From assembly GCF_000379825.1 (NCBI RefSeq), contig NZ_KB903813.1:324292-388291 (forward strand): a DNA stretch of 64,000 nt, read 5' to 3'. Both the position numbers and the translations under genes were made by a program. The stretch comes from Longispora albida DSM 44784. Its GTDB lineage: Bacteria; Actinomycetota; Actinomycetes; Mycobacteriales; Micromonosporaceae. Positions 36,537 through 45,563 of this stretch are shown in pieces (the first letter of the stretch is position 1; every line of letters starts with the position of its first letter). The notes under the pieces are model-generated. The model was not told where the DNA came from, did not search any database, and saw only the letters and a list, made by a program, of their open reading frames with translations.

Positions 36537-37235
36537 ATGAGCACACCAGCAGGTGCGGGGGCGGAACCGGACAAGGCGGGCAAGAACCCTGAGGCTGAGG
36601 CGGAGCCTGGACCGCACGACCCGATCCAGGACGAGGAGCACGCCCCGAAGACGGAGAGCCTGCCCCCGCCTGCCCCGGCCATAGCTCGGGCGCCCGTTCC
36701 TGAGAAGAAGAGCAGGACCGGGCTGTACCTCGTCCTCGGCATCCTCGGCGGCCTGCTCGCGCTGCTGCTGATCTGCGCGGTCGCCGGCGTCGTGATCTGG
36801 CAGGTGGCCGACCGGGACGACGACAAGCGGTCCTCCGGCAGCCTGAACAACCCAATCGCCGACGAGGGCATGGAGTTCACCGTCACCAAGGTCGACTGCG
36901 GGGTGAACCGGGTCGGCAACGAGTACCTGAACCGGATGGCGCAGGGCCAGTTCTGCCTGGTCACCCTCGGCATCCGCAACGTCGGTAAGGACCCGCTGGT
37001 GTTCCACGGGCAGTTCCAGCTGGCGCACGGCCCCGGCGGGTACCGGTACGCGCCGGACGGCACGGCCAGCGTCCTCGCCAGCCTGGACACCGCAGCCCCC
37101 GGCACGACGGAGATCAACCCTGGCAACGGGATGGAGACCATGATCGCGTTCGACATCCCGAGGTCGGCGACCCTCTCGGAGCTGGAGCTGCACGAGTCGC
37201 GCTATTCGCCCGGCGTGCGCGTGAAGGTGACCTAG
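36537..37235 (+). CDS. Membrane-anchored DUF4352-like protein inserted in the nuo2 cluster
   Basis: The 232-residue protein has a ~60-residue acidic, proline-rich cytoplasmic tail, one membrane helix (about 63-88, GLYLVLGILGGLLALLLICA) and an external beta-rich domain with the DUF4352 features (MEFTVTKVDCG, CLVTLGIRNVGKDPLVF). Such domains occur in extracellular lipoproteins, often of telokin-like fold. It lies between nuoB2 and nuoC2 in the same direction and has no visible link to respiration. GAGGGGG precedes the ATG. A palindrome of the dispersed family follows its stop. Confidence 0.7.
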   Translation: MSTPAGAGAEPDKAGKNPEAEAEPGPHDPIQDEEHAPKTESLPPPAPAIARAPVPEKKSRTGLYLVLGILGGLLALLLICAVAGVVIWQVADRDDDKRSSGSLNNPIADEGMEFTVTKVDCGVNRVGNEYLNRMAQGQFCLVTLGIRNVGKDPLVFHGQFQLAHGPGGYRYAPDGTASVLASLDTAAPGTTEINPGNGMETMIAFDIPRSATLSELELHESRYSPGVRVKVT

Positions 37236-37239
37236 TGAT

Positions 37240-37283
37240 CGTGGGACCCTTCACGTCGCCATGGCGACCTGAGGGGTCCCACG
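37240..37283. repeat. 44-bp palindrome, copy B of the dispersed family
   Basis: The arms pair over 22 bp with one mismatch and one G-T pair, centred at 37261/37262. The ends read CGTGGGACCC ... GGGGTCCCACG as in copies A and C. It begins 5 bp after the stop of the DUF4352-like gene and probably ends its transcript. Confidence 0.8.
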
Positions 37284-37332
37284 TTCTTTGAAAAAGGGCG
37301 TGTCAACTGCACTATCGAGGTCTGCGAAGTCT

Positions 37333-37338
37333 TAGAGT
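37333..37338 (+). promoter_or_regulatory. -10 element of a leaderless promoter
   Basis: TAGAGT ends 8 bp before the GTG at 37347. Confidence 0.4.
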
Positions 37339-37346
37339 CACCAGGT

Positions 37347-37892
37347 GTGACTTTGATTGATGCCGATGTCGTGACCGGGCTGGCCCCCGCGGGGCTCCGG
37401 TTCGTCGAGTTCGATACCGCTGACGACCGGCTGCCGGTCGCGGCCGTCGACGCCGCCCAGAGCTGCCCCGGCAGCGAGGGCCGGATCGACGGCGAGGCTG
37501 TCGCCATCACCGACCCCGACCGGGCGGCCCGGCTGAACGCGAGCTGGCACCGGCTCGCGGCCGAGCACGGCCTCTTCGACGCCGAGGGCGAGTTCCTGCT
37601 GCTGCTCGCGGGGAGCTGGGCGCGCGTCCGGCTGCTGCCGGAGTGGGACCTCGCCGGAAGCCAGCTGCCGGCGCTCGGTGGCTACGGCGTACCGGAGTTC
37701 ACGGCACTGTCCCTCGACGGCCGGGTACTCACCCGGGTCACCCGCTGGGCCAACGGGACCGTGGGGGTGCTCGTCATCCGGCGGCCGGGCACGGTGCCGA
37801 CGATCCGCAGGTACGTGGAGTCGATGGGCCGCAACCGGTACCTGAGCGCTGACGAACGCGCCGCGGCACGCCGTTGGCTCGCCATGTGGTGA
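37347..37892 (+). CDS. Unrecognised cytoplasmic protein inside the nuo2 cluster
   Basis: The 181-residue soluble protein has no signal peptide and no membrane helix. It is acidic, with a run FLLLLAGSWARVRLLPEWDL in the middle and an Arg-rich C-terminus (RRYVESMGRNRYLSADERAA). I do not recognise the family. It has its own leaderless promoter, and nuoC2 also has one, so this gene is probably an independent unit sitting between nuoB2 and nuoC2. Confidence 0.65.
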   Translation: MTLIDADVVTGLAPAGLRFVEFDTADDRLPVAAVDAAQSCPGSEGRIDGEAVAITDPDRAARLNASWHRLAAEHGLFDAEGEFLLLLAGSWARVRLLPEWDLAGSQLPALGGYGVPEFTALSLDGRVLTRVTRWANGTVGVLVIRRPGTVPTIRRYVESMGRNRYLSADERAAARRWLAMW

Positions 37893-37929
37893 CGTGACGT
37901 GGGCATGACACCGGCCGGCGGGCAGGCCC

Positions 37930-37935
37930 TAGGAT
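37930..37935 (+). promoter_or_regulatory. -10 element of a leaderless nuoC2 promoter
   Basis: TAGGAT ends 7 bp before the ATG at 37943. It implies that nuoC2-nuoN2 is transcribed separately from nuoA2-nuoB2. Confidence 0.5.
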
Positions 37936-37942
37936 CAGGGCC

Positions 37943-38494
37943 ATGACAGCCGAGGAGTTCGCCGCGCGCTTCGGCGGGGAGGCCAGCGAGAGTGCTGGCG
38001 GGCCGTGGTCGAGGCCCGTCGCCGACGTGCCGGCCGAGCGCTGGGCCGAGGCGATGGCAGCAGCGAAGGCCGATGGCCTGACCTACTTCGACTGGCTCAG
38101 CGCTGTCGACGAGCTCGACGACGGTTTCCGGGTCGTGGTGCACCTCTGGTCGGTACCGGAGAAGAGGGGCCTGCTGATCCGGACGCTGGTGCCGCGCGAC
38201 AACCCGGCGGTGGCATCGATCGTCGGCGTCTTCCCTGGTGCCGCGTGGCACGAGCGGGAGACGCACGAGATGTTCGGTGTGGACTTCCCCGGCAACGCGA
38301 ACCTGGCCAGGCTGCTGCTGCCCGAGGAGTTCGAGGGCACGCCGCTGCGCAAGGAGTTCGTGCTGGCCAGCCGGGTCGCGAAACCGTGGCCCGGCGCGAA
38401 GGAGCCAGGCGAGGGCGCTGAGGGCAGCGCCAAGCGCGCGCCCATGCGCCCGCCCGGCGTGCCCACCCCGGAGGAATGGGGGCCGCGCCGGTGA
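37943..38494 (+). CDS. nuoC2: Complex I-like subunit C, second cluster
   Basis: The 183-residue NuoC paralogue shows HERETHEMFGVDF and LLLPEEFEGTPLRKEF, matching the 30-kDa subunit motifs. The last ~40 residues are proline- and charge-rich. It is not fused to NuoD, and no nuoD follows: nuoH2 starts within its last codons. It therefore bridges to the membrane arm with NuoB2 and NuoI2 alone, or with a borrowed NuoD. Confidence 0.9.
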   Translation: MTAEEFAARFGGEASESAGGPWSRPVADVPAERWAEAMAAAKADGLTYFDWLSAVDELDDGFRVVVHLWSVPEKRGLLIRTLVPRDNPAVASIVGVFPGAAWHERETHEMFGVDFPGNANLARLLLPEEFEGTPLRKEFVLASRVAKPWPGAKEPGEGAEGSAKRAPMRPPGVPTPEEWGPRR

Positions 38495-39444
38495 TCCTCG
38501 ACATCGCGATCCGGCTCGCGGCCGTGCTGGTGGCCTTCCTGACCCTCCCGCTGATCGTCGGCCAGATGGAACACAAGGTCATGGCGCACATGCAGGGCCG
38601 CCTCGGCCCGATGTACGCCGGTGCCTTCCACGGCTGGGCGCAGCTGATCGCCGACGGCGTCAAGTTCGTGCAGAAGGAGGAGATCGTGCCGGACGCCGCC
38701 GACCGGCGCGTCTTCCGGCTGGCCCCGATCCTGGCCCTCCTGCCGTACCTGCTGATCCTGATGGTCATCCCGCTCGGCCCGGACGGCCTGGTCGCGCAGG
38801 GCCTCGACATCGGACTGTTCTTCGTCCTCGCCGTCATGGGCGTCGGCGTGGTGGCCGTGCTGATGGCCGCCTGGTCGAGCGGCAGCAAGTACTCGCTGCT
38901 CGGCGGGCTGCGTGCCGCCGCACAGCTCCTCGGCTACGAGCTGCCGCTCGTGCTGTCCGCCGCGAGCGTGGCGATGGCCGCCGGCACCCTGTCGCTGAGC
39001 GGCATCGTGGAGGCCTGGCAGCCGTGGTGGCTGGCCTGGCAGCTCCCGGCGCTGTTCGTCTTCTTCACCGCCGGCCTCGCCGAGCTGCGCAGGCCGCCCT
39101 TCGACGCGCCGATCGCCGACTCGGAACTCGTGTTCGGGTACATGACCGAGTACACCGGGCTGCGGTTCGCGTTCTTCCTGCTCGCCGAGTACGTGGGCAT
39201 CGTGGTCATCTCCGCCCTGACCACGGTGCTGTTCCTCGGCGGGTGGAAGGGTCCCTTCCTCGACGACTCGCTCGGCTGGGCCTGGACCCTCCTCAAGACG
39301 ATGGCGGTCGCCTTCGTCATCATCTGGCTGCGCGTGGCGTACCCCCGGCTCCGGGAGGACCAGATCCAGCGGTTCTGCTGGCTGGGCCTCGTACCGCTCG
39401 CGCTCGCCCAACTCGTGCTGACGGCGGTGGTGAAGGTTGCCTGA
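38491..39444 (+). CDS. nuoH2: Complex I-like subunit H, second cluster
   Basis: The 317-residue paralogue of the membrane heel subunit has [18 protein letters not shown] near the N-terminus and about eight helices. The acidic loop that reads [12 protein letters not shown] in NuoH1 is [12 protein letters not shown] here (about residues 204-215), so one conserved Glu is replaced by Ile and another by Asp. It lacks the C-terminal extension of NuoH1. The GTG at 38491 overlaps the nuoC2 stop as GTGA; an ATG at 38476 is an alternative start. Confidence 0.92.
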   Translation: MILDIAIRLAAVLVAFLTLPLIVGQMEHKVMAHMQGRLGPMYAGAFHGWAQLIADGVKFVQKEEIVPDAADRRVFRLAPILALLPYLLILMVIPLGPDGLVAQGLDIGLFFVLAVMGVGVVAVLMAAWSSGSKYSLLGGLRAAAQLLGYELPLVLSAASVAMAAGTLSLSGIVEAWQPWWLAWQLPALFVFFTAGLAELRRPPFDAPIADSELVFGYMTEYTGLRFAFFLLAEYVGIVVISALTTVLFLGGWKGPFLDDSLGWAWTLLKTMAVAFVIIWLRVAYPRLREDQIQRFCWLGLVPLALAQLVLTAVVKVA

Positions 39445-39955
39445 GGATTCTGCGAAGAGTACTCCGGGTAAGGGTCTGCTCCAGGGGCTCGGTGTCACGC
39501 TCAAGACGATGCTGAAGCCGGCGCACACCGAGCAGTACCCGGACGTGCAGCCCAAGCTCCCGCCCCGCACGCGCGGCGTCATCGCGCTCCAGGAGGAGAA
39601 CTGCACCTCCTGCATGCTGTGCGCCCGCGAGTGCCCCGACTGGTGCATCTACATCGACTCCCACAAGGAGACGGTGGAGGTGCCCGGTGCCGCCCGGCCC
39701 CGGCAGAAGAACGTGCTGGACCGCTTCGCCATCGACTTCTCGCTGTGCATGTACTGCGGGATCTGCATCGAGGTCTGCCCGTTCGACGCGCTGTACTGGT
39801 CGCCGGAGTTCGAGTACGCCGAGCACGACATCCGCAACCTGCTCCACGAGAAGGACCACCTGGGGCAGTGGATGGCCACCGTGCCGCCACCCCCGGCGCA
39901 CGACCCGAACGGCGAGCCGGCCAAGGAGCAGACGGCGGCGGAGAAGAAGCGGTGA
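39437..39955 (+). CDS. nuoI2: Complex I-like subunit I, second cluster
   Basis: The 172-residue paralogue keeps both 4Fe-4S sites: Cys56, 59, 62 and 66 and Cys104, 107, 110 and 114. With no NADH module encoded here, this subunit is the natural docking and entry point for a ferredoxin. The TTG start at 39437 overlaps the nuoH2 end, with GAAGG just upstream. Confidence 0.93.
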   Translation: MPEDSAKSTPGKGLLQGLGVTLKTMLKPAHTEQYPDVQPKLPPRTRGVIALQEENCTSCMLCARECPDWCIYIDSHKETVEVPGAARPRQKNVLDRFAIDFSLCMYCGICIEVCPFDALYWSPEFEYAEHDIRNLLHEKDHLGQWMATVPPPPAHDPNGEPAKEQTAAEKKR

Positions 39956-40446
39956 CAGTTACCGACATCCTGCTGCTGGCGCTGGGCGCTGTCGCGGCCG
40001 GTTCCGCGCTGCGTGTGGTCACCACGACGCACATCGTCCGGGCCGGCCTGTGGCTCGTGGTCGCGCTCGGCGCGATGGCAGCCTGCTACCTGGTGCTCAC
40101 CGCCGAACTCGTCGCCTGGGTCCAGGTCCTGATCTACGTGGGCGCCGTCGTCGTGCTGCTGCTGTTCGCCACCATGCTCACCCGCGCCCCGATCGGCCCC
40201 AGCCCAGAACTGGACCGGGCACGATTCCCCGCGGCGTTGATCGGCCTGGGCTCCGGCGGCGGACTGGCCGCGCTCTTCATTTTCGGTTACCGGTGGGGGA
40301 AGGCCGAACTGGCTGCTCCCGGTACGGCCGGCGTCCTCGGCAAGGAGATCTTCTCCGGCTGGGTGCTGCCCTTCGAGGTGCTGTCCATCCTGCTGCTGGC
40401 GGCCCTGGTCGGCGCGATTGTCGTATCGAGAGGGGAGCGGAGCTGA
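39952..40446 (+). CDS. nuoJ2: Complex I-like subunit J, second cluster
   Basis: The 164-residue NuoJ paralogue has the conserved [18 protein letters not shown] helix and five predicted helices. It lacks the ~75-residue tail of NuoJ1. The GTG at 39952 overlaps the nuoI2 stop as GTGA; the longer upstream frame lies within nuoI2. Confidence 0.9.
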   Translation: MTVTDILLLALGAVAAGSALRVVTTTHIVRAGLWLVVALGAMAACYLVLTAELVAWVQVLIYVGAVVVLLLFATMLTRAPIGPSPELDRARFPAALIGLGSGGGLAALFIFGYRWGKAELAAPGTAGVLGKEIFSGWVLPFEVLSILLLAALVGAIVVSRGERS

Positions 40447-40808
40447 TGCATCCCGTCATCCCCTACGTGATCGCCGCTGTGCTGTTCGGCATCGGCGTCT
40501 ACGGCGTACTCGTCCGGCGGAACGCCGTGCTGGTGCTGATGGCCGTCGAGCTGATGCTCAACGCGGTGAACCTGGTGCTCGTGACGGCTGACGTGACGCT
40601 GCGCCAGTACACAGGACAGACTTTCGCTCTTTTCGTGATCGTCCTGGCGGCGGCGGAGATCGGCGTCGGCCTGGCACTGGTCCTCCAGCTCTACCGGCTG
40701 CGGCGCTCGATCGTCACCGACGACGTCGCTGTGGACTACGACGTGGCTGTGGACAACCCTGTGGATAACTCTGTGGACAACGCCGCCGACCGGGAGGCGG
40801 CCCGATGA
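40446..40808 (+). CDS. nuoK2: Complex I-like subunit K, second cluster, with repeat tail
   Basis: The 120-residue NuoK paralogue keeps both membrane glutamates ([14 protein letters not shown] and [11 protein letters not shown]). It is about 20 residues longer than NuoK1 because of a C-terminal tail with the tetrapeptide repeat [12 protein letters not shown], encoded by 12-bp tandem repeats that are also DnaA-box-like. The tail is hydrophilic and acidic and would lie outside the membrane part. It overlaps nuoJ2 by 1 bp and nuoL2 by 4 bp. Confidence 0.92.
   Translation: MHPVIPYVIAAVLFGIGVYGVLVRRNAVLVLMAVELMLNAVNLVLVTADVTLRQYTGQTFALFVIVLAAAEIGVGLALVLQLYRLRRSIVTDDVAVDYDVAVDNPVDNSVDNAADREAAR
40730..40780. 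repeat. Array of DnaA-box-like 9-mers with 12-bp period
   Basis: Four 9-mers on the plus strand, TGTGGACTA (40730), TGTGGACAA (40748), TGTGGATAA (40760) and TGTGGACAA (40772), are reverse complements of DnaA boxes. TTGTCCACA is the Streptomyces consensus and TTATCCACA the E. coli consensus. The last three are spaced exactly 12 bp apart. They encode the VDNx repeats of NuoK2. Confidence 0.7.
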
Positions 40809-42634
40809 CGACCTTCGCCTGGCTGCTGCCACTGGCCCCGCTGGTGGCTGCGGCGATCGGGTTCTTCCTGCCCCGAGACACGATCAGGCCGGCCGCGATC
40901 GTCGGGTCCCTCGGCGCGCTCGTGGCCCTGGTCTCGGCGGTCGTGCTCGTGACGGGCGACGCGTCCGACGTGGTCAGATCCGGGCGGGAGCTGGGCCAGT
41001 TCGGCGGGCTGACCGTCCGGCTGGGTATCAGCGCCGGCTCGGTCGCGGCCCTGGTCGCGGTGGCCGTCGGCCTCGTCGCGCTCGCCGTCCAGGTCTACTC
41101 GTCGAGCTACCTGCATGGCGACGCGAACTACGCGCCGTACGCCGCGCAGATCAGCCTGTTCACGGCCGCGATGATGACCGTCGTCGTCGCCGACGACCTG
41201 CTGCTCCTGCTCATCGGCTGGGAAGTCATGGGCGCGTGCTCGTACCTCCTGATCGCCCACGACCGCAAGCTGCCCGAGGCACCCGGCGCGGCGGTGAAGG
41301 CCTTCCTGGTGACCCGGGTCGGTGACATCGGCTTCCTGGTCGGCATCGCGATCCTCGCCGTGCAGGCCGGGACGCTGGACATCGGTTCTGTGATCACGAA
41401 GGTGGTCGAGGGCGGGATCTCGGCCGGCTGGATCACGGCTGCCGCGTTGTGCCTGCTGGCTGGCGTGTTCGGCAAGAGCGCCCAGTTCCCGCTGCACTCC
41501 TGGCTGCCCGACGCGATGGCAGGCCCGACCCCGATCAGCGCCCTCATCCACGCCGCCACGATGGTCGCGGCCGGTGTCTATGTGGTCGCCAGGCTCAACC
41601 CGCTGTTCGCCGCCTCGCAGACGGCGCTGGCCGTCCTGGCGATCGCGGCCAGCATCACCATGCTCTGGGGCGCCTGCTGCGCGATGGCCGCCGAGGACAT
41701 GAAGAAGGTGCTGGCCTGGTCGACGGTGAGCCAGCTCGGGTACATGACCGGGGCGCTCGCGATCGGATCGAGCAAGGCGGCACTGTTCCACCTGCTCAGC
41801 CACGCCGCCTTCAAGGCTCTGCTGTTCCTGTGCGCGGGTGCCGTGATCCACGCGATCAGCTCGAACCTGATCGCCGACGCCGGTGGCCTGCGCAAGCGGA
41901 TGCCGGTGACGTTCTGGACCATGACGATCGGGCTCGCGGCGCTGGCCGGGCTCCCGCCGGTCAGCGGCTTCTGGAGCAAGGAACTCATCCTCGCCCAGGC
42001 CGAGCACGCCCACGGCTGGCAGGGCCGGGTGGTCCTGGTCGCCGGCCTGCTGACCGTCGTCCTCACCGCCTGGTACTCGACGCGGCTGTGGCTGCGCCTG
42101 TTCTTCGGCCACTACCGGGGCGAGGCGGCCAAGCCGCACGACCCGCCGGCCGCGATGAGCTGGCCGCTGATCGTCCTGTCAGTACTGGCAGCGGGCTTCG
42201 GCCTGTTCGGCGTGCTCAGCCCGGCGTTCCGCGCCCGGCTCGGCGGCGGCGAGCTGGCCAGCCTCGGCCTGCTGACGGCCGTCGTGCTGTTCGGCGTCGC
42301 GATCGGCGCGCTGACAGCCCGGCAGGGTGCGGCAGAGCGCGACCCGGCGGCCATGCTCGGCCCGCTGCGTACGGTCTTCGCGAACGGGTTCTACTTCGAC
42401 GCCGTCCAGGACGCCCTGGTCACCCGGCCGGTCAAGGCTCTGGCCCGCGCGGTCAAGCGCGTGGACGTGTCCGGAGTGGACGGTGTGGTCGAGGGGCTCG
42501 GTACGGGTACGTCCTGGATCGCCAAGGGCGTCAACCGGGTGCACGCCGCCGGCCTGCCCCGCTACGCGACTGCCACCCTGGGCGGCGTGCTGCTGATCGC
42601 CATCGCGGCGCTGGCCACGGAGGTACTCCGATGA
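40805..42634 (+). CDS. nuoL2: Complex I-like subunit L, second cluster
   Basis: The 609-residue antiporter-like subunit retains the pump residues in [13 protein letters not shown] (glutamate) and [20 protein letters not shown] (lysine/histidine region). It has the full C-terminal extension expected of NuoL. ATGA overlaps join it to nuoK2 and nuoM2. Confidence 0.94.
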   Translation: MTTFAWLLPLAPLVAAAIGFFLPRDTIRPAAIVGSLGALVALVSAVVLVTGDASDVVRSGRELGQFGGLTVRLGISAGSVAALVAVAVGLVALAVQVYSSSYLHGDANYAPYAAQISLFTAAMMTVVVADDLLLLLIGWEVMGACSYLLIAHDRKLPEAPGAAVKAFLVTRVGDIGFLVGIAILAVQAGTLDIGSVITKVVEGGISAGWITAAALCLLAGVFGKSAQFPLHSWLPDAMAGPTPISALIHAATMVAAGVYVVARLNPLFAASQTALAVLAIAASITMLWGACCAMAAEDMKKVLAWSTVSQLGYMTGALAIGSSKAALFHLLSHAAFKALLFLCAGAVIHAISSNLIADAGGLRKRMPVTFWTMTIGLAALAGLPPVSGFWSKELILAQAEHAHGWQGRVVLVAGLLTVVLTAWYSTRLWLRLFFGHYRGEAAKPHDPPAAMSWPLIVLSVLAAGFGLFGVLSPAFRARLGGGELASLGLLTAVVLFGVAIGALTARQGAAERDPAAMLGPLRTVFANGFYFDAVQDALVTRPVKALARAVKRVDVSGVDGVVEGLGTGTSWIAKGVNRVHAAGLPRYATATLGGVLLIAIAALATEVLR

Positions 42635-44031
42635 TCATGATCGCGCTGCTGGTGGTGTCGGCGCTCGGCGCGCTGGCCGCCTTCCTGCCGGCCCAGTTCG
42701 CCCGGTTCGTGAGCACCGGCCTCGCGGCCCTCGCGTTCGGGCTGAGCCTGGCGATGTACGCGACCGGGGCCGGCTTCTGGCACGAGTACGACAAGCCCTG
42801 GGTGCCCGGCCTCAACCTCCGCTTCCACCTCGGAGTGGACGGCATCTCCTGGCCGCTGATCGTGCTGACCACGCTGCTGACCCTGCTGTGCTGCGGGTAC
42901 TCGCTGTGGAAGACCCCGGACAGCCGGCTCATCGGCCTGCTCCTGGCGATGCAGACCGGCATCGTCGGCGCCTTCCTCGCGCTCGACCTCGTGCTGTTCT
43001 TCGTGTTCTTCGAGGTCATCCTGCTCCCGATGTACGCGGTCATCGCCGGCTGGGGCGGCCCGGCCAAGCGCGCCGCCGCCCGCAAGTTCGTGCTGTACAC
43101 ACTGTTCGGCTCGATGCTCCTGCTCCTCGGCGTGTACCTCGTCGTCGACCAGACCGGCTCCGCAGACCTCGCTGCCCCGAAGGGCACGGCGACGATGGCG
43201 GCCTTCGTCTTCCTCGCGCTGGGCTTCGCGGTCAAGGCTCCGCTGTGGCCGCTCCACACCTGGCTCCCCGACGCGCACAGCGAGGCGCCGACCGTCGGGT
43301 CGGTCATGCTGGCCGGGGTGCTGCTGAAGCTGGGCACGTACGGGCTGATCCGCGTCGCGATCCCGGTCGCGCCCGAAGCTGCGGCCAAGGCTGCCCCGGT
43401 CCTCGGCGGGCTGGCCGTCGCCGCGATCCTGATCGGTGGCCTGGTCTGCCTGGCGCAGACGGAGCTGAAACGGCTCATCGCGTACTCCTCCGTCGGCCAC
43501 ATGGGCTTCGTGCTGCTCGGCATCGCGACCATGAGCGCGACCGGCCTCCAGGCCGCCCTGATCGGCAACCTCGCACACGGCCTCATCACCGGCCTCCTGT
43601 TCTTCCTGGTCGGCGCGATCAAGGACCGCACGCACACCGGGGAGCTGTCCCAGCTCGGCGGGCTGCGGGACAGCTCGCCGTGGCTGGCGGGCATCCTCGG
43701 CTTCGCGGCCCTGGCCTCGCTCGGCCTGCCGGGCCTGGCCGGCTTCTGGGGTGAGGCGTTCGCGGTCATCGCTGCCGCCCAGCGCGGCTGGTGGCTCGGC
43801 GCGGCCCTGGCTGCCGTTGGCGGGGCGCTCGCCGCGGCGTACCTGCTCCGGATGCTCCGGAAGGTCACGCACGGCTCCTCGCCGCCCCGGCTCACTGGGC
43901 CGGCCGGCTACGAGCTGGCCGCCTGGGTACCCCTGGCCGTCCTGACCATCGCTGTCGGGCTCGCCCCGCTGCTGATCACCGACGTGACCGGTCCGGCCGT
44001 CGACGCGCTCGTGGAGGCGATCCAGCGATGA
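42631..44031 (+). CDS. nuoM2: Complex I-like subunit M, second cluster
   Basis: The 466-residue antiporter-like subunit has VFFEVILLPMYAVIAGW (glutamate) and AVKAPLWPLHTWLPDAHSEA (lysine), so the proton-pumping machinery is intact. The start is the ATG at 42631; the longer frame upstream lies inside nuoL2. Confidence 0.94.
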   Translation: MIMIALLVVSALGALAAFLPAQFARFVSTGLAALAFGLSLAMYATGAGFWHEYDKPWVPGLNLRFHLGVDGISWPLIVLTTLLTLLCCGYSLWKTPDSRLIGLLLAMQTGIVGAFLALDLVLFFVFFEVILLPMYAVIAGWGGPAKRAAARKFVLYTLFGSMLLLLGVYLVVDQTGSADLAAPKGTATMAAFVFLALGFAVKAPLWPLHTWLPDAHSEAPTVGSVMLAGVLLKLGTYGLIRVAIPVAPEAAAKAAPVLGGLAVAAILIGGLVCLAQTELKRLIAYSSVGHMGFVLLGIATMSATGLQAALIGNLAHGLITGLLFFLVGAIKDRTHTGELSQLGGLRDSSPWLAGILGFAALASLGLPGLAGFWGEAFAVIAAAQRGWWLGAALAAVGGALAAAYLLRMLRKVTHGSSPPRLTGPAGYELAAWVPLAVLTIAVGLAPLLITDVTGPAVDALVEAIQR

Positions 44032-45401
44032 CCCAGACGATCGACCACGTCGCGCTGCTGCCGCTGTACCTCGCGGCCGGCACGGCACTGCTGGTGTTCA
44101 TCGCCGACCTCGTCGTACCGAACCGGACGGTGTCACTCGTGGCCGGTGCGGCCGGCTCGGTCGCGACGGCCGCCGGTGCGCTCCTCATCGAGAACAGGTC
44201 GTCCTTCTGCTCGGCCCAGGGCTGCTCCTACGTGTTCGACCAGCGGGCCCAGGTCTTCGCCGTGCTGTTCGCCGCCCTGACCGCCGTCGTGTACCTGCTG
44301 TCGGCCCGGGTGGAGGCCGAGCCGGGCGAGTACGCCTTCCTGCTCGCCTGCTCGATGGCCGGCGGCGTGACCCTGGGCGCGGCCCGCGACCTGATCACGT
44401 TGCTCGTCGCCCTCGAAACCCTGACCCTGCCCCTGTACGCGCTCGTCGCCCTCCGCCGGGGCCGCAAGAGCGCCGAGGGCGCCGTCACGTTCTTCGTCGT
44501 GTCGGTGATCGCCACAGCCGTGACGCTCCTCGGCGCGGCCCTCCTCTACGCGACCAGCGGCACGGTCTTCCTCTCCGGCCTCAACCAGCCGGTCACCGGC
44601 CAGCTGCTGCCCCTGGCGACCGTGGGCGGCGGGCTGTTCCTGGTCGGCCTGGCGTTCAAGGTCGCCGCGGTGCCGCTGCACGGCTGGGCGCCCCCGACCT
44701 ACGACGGCGCCCCGCTGCCCGTCGCGCTCTACCTCTCCACAGCGTCCAAGCTGGGCGGCGTCGTAGCCCTGTTCTACGTCGCGCCGCTGCTGCGGGGGAG
44801 CGCGCCGCTGCTCGCCATCCTGGCCGTCGTCACGATGACCGTGGGGAACCTGGGGGCGCTCCGGCAGTCGAAGATGGTCCGGCTGCTCGCCTGGTCGTCC
44901 ATCGCGCAGGCCGGCTACGTCCTGGCCGCGCTGGTCGTGTCGGGCCCGGCGGCCCTGGCCTACATGATCTTCTTCGTGCTGATGGAAGCCGTCGCGTTCG
45001 GTGCCGTCCTCGCGGCCCGGGGCAGCGCTGCCGACGGCGGGTCCCTCGACGCGTACCGGGGCCTCGGGCGGCGCTCGCCCTGGATCGCCGGGGCCCTCAC
45101 CCTGGCCCTGGCCGGCCTGGCTGGCCTGCCGCCGGGCTTCGCCGGGCTGTTCGCGAAGATCACGGTCGTGAAGGCGCTGCTGGGCGGCCAGTACTCCTGG
45201 CTGGCCGTCGTCGTCGCCCTCAACGCCGTGGTGGCCCTGGCCTACTACGCCCGGGTCGGCGCGTCTCTCTTCGCCGTGGCCCCCGGCGAGCCGAAGCACC
45301 GGGTCGCCTGGCCGGTCGCGACGGGCCTGGCCCTCGCGACGATCGCCACGGTCGTCCTCGGCTTCGCCCCGCAACTGGTCCTCGACGCGGCTGGCCTCTG
45401 A
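44028..45401 (+). CDS. nuoN2: Complex I-like subunit N, second cluster
   Basis: The 457-residue antiporter-like subunit closes the cluster. It has ALETLTLPLYALVALRRG and KVAAVPLHGWAPPTYDGAP. ATGA overlaps the nuoM2 stop. An 18-bp hairpin follows directly. Confidence 0.93.
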   Translation: MTQTIDHVALLPLYLAAGTALLVFIADLVVPNRTVSLVAGAAGSVATAAGALLIENRSSFCSAQGCSYVFDQRAQVFAVLFAALTAVVYLLSARVEAEPGEYAFLLACSMAGGVTLGAARDLITLLVALETLTLPLYALVALRRGRKSAEGAVTFFVVSVIATAVTLLGAALLYATSGTVFLSGLNQPVTGQLLPLATVGGGLFLVGLAFKVAAVPLHGWAPPTYDGAPLPVALYLSTASKLGGVVALFYVAPLLRGSAPLLAILAVVTMTVGNLGALRQSKMVRLLAWSSIAQAGYVLAALVVSGPAALAYMIFFVLMEAVAFGAVLAARGSAADGGSLDAYRGLGRRSPWIAGALTLALAGLAGLPPGFAGLFAKITVVKALLGGQYSWLAVVVALNAVVALAYYARVGASLFAVAPGEPKHRVAWPVATGLALATIATVVLGFAPQLVLDAAGL

Positions 45402-45437
45402 GCAGGTACAAGATCAAGATCTTGATCTTGTGCCTGC
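45402..45437 (+). terminator. Long AT-containing hairpin after nuoN2
   Basis: An 18-bp stem with one G-T pair and no loop begins right after the nuoN2 stop. The core is CAAGATCAAGATCTTGATCTTG-like and unusually AT-rich for this genome. It is the likely terminator of nuo2. Confidence 0.7.
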
Positions 45438-45563
45438 AGCGCACAAGCCGGACTGCCCGCTACCCGGTCAGAGGCGGCCTCTCTTTCGTGGCATAGATCG
45501 CGGAAGGCCGGCCCCCGCCGTACGGTTGTATCAAGTAGCAGCCTGTCGACAGGGGGTTACTCG

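Noticed and set aside
38491-38500. A hidden nuoD2 between nuoC2 and nuoH2
   Set aside because: The two genes overlap; nuoC2 is 183 residues with only 30-kDa-subunit motifs, and no [10 protein letters not shown]-like motif occurs in the second cluster.
40446-40808. Replication origin at the DnaA-box-like array
   Set aside because: Only four boxes, no dnaA or dnaN genes and no AT-rich unwinding element are nearby, so an oriC is not supported.
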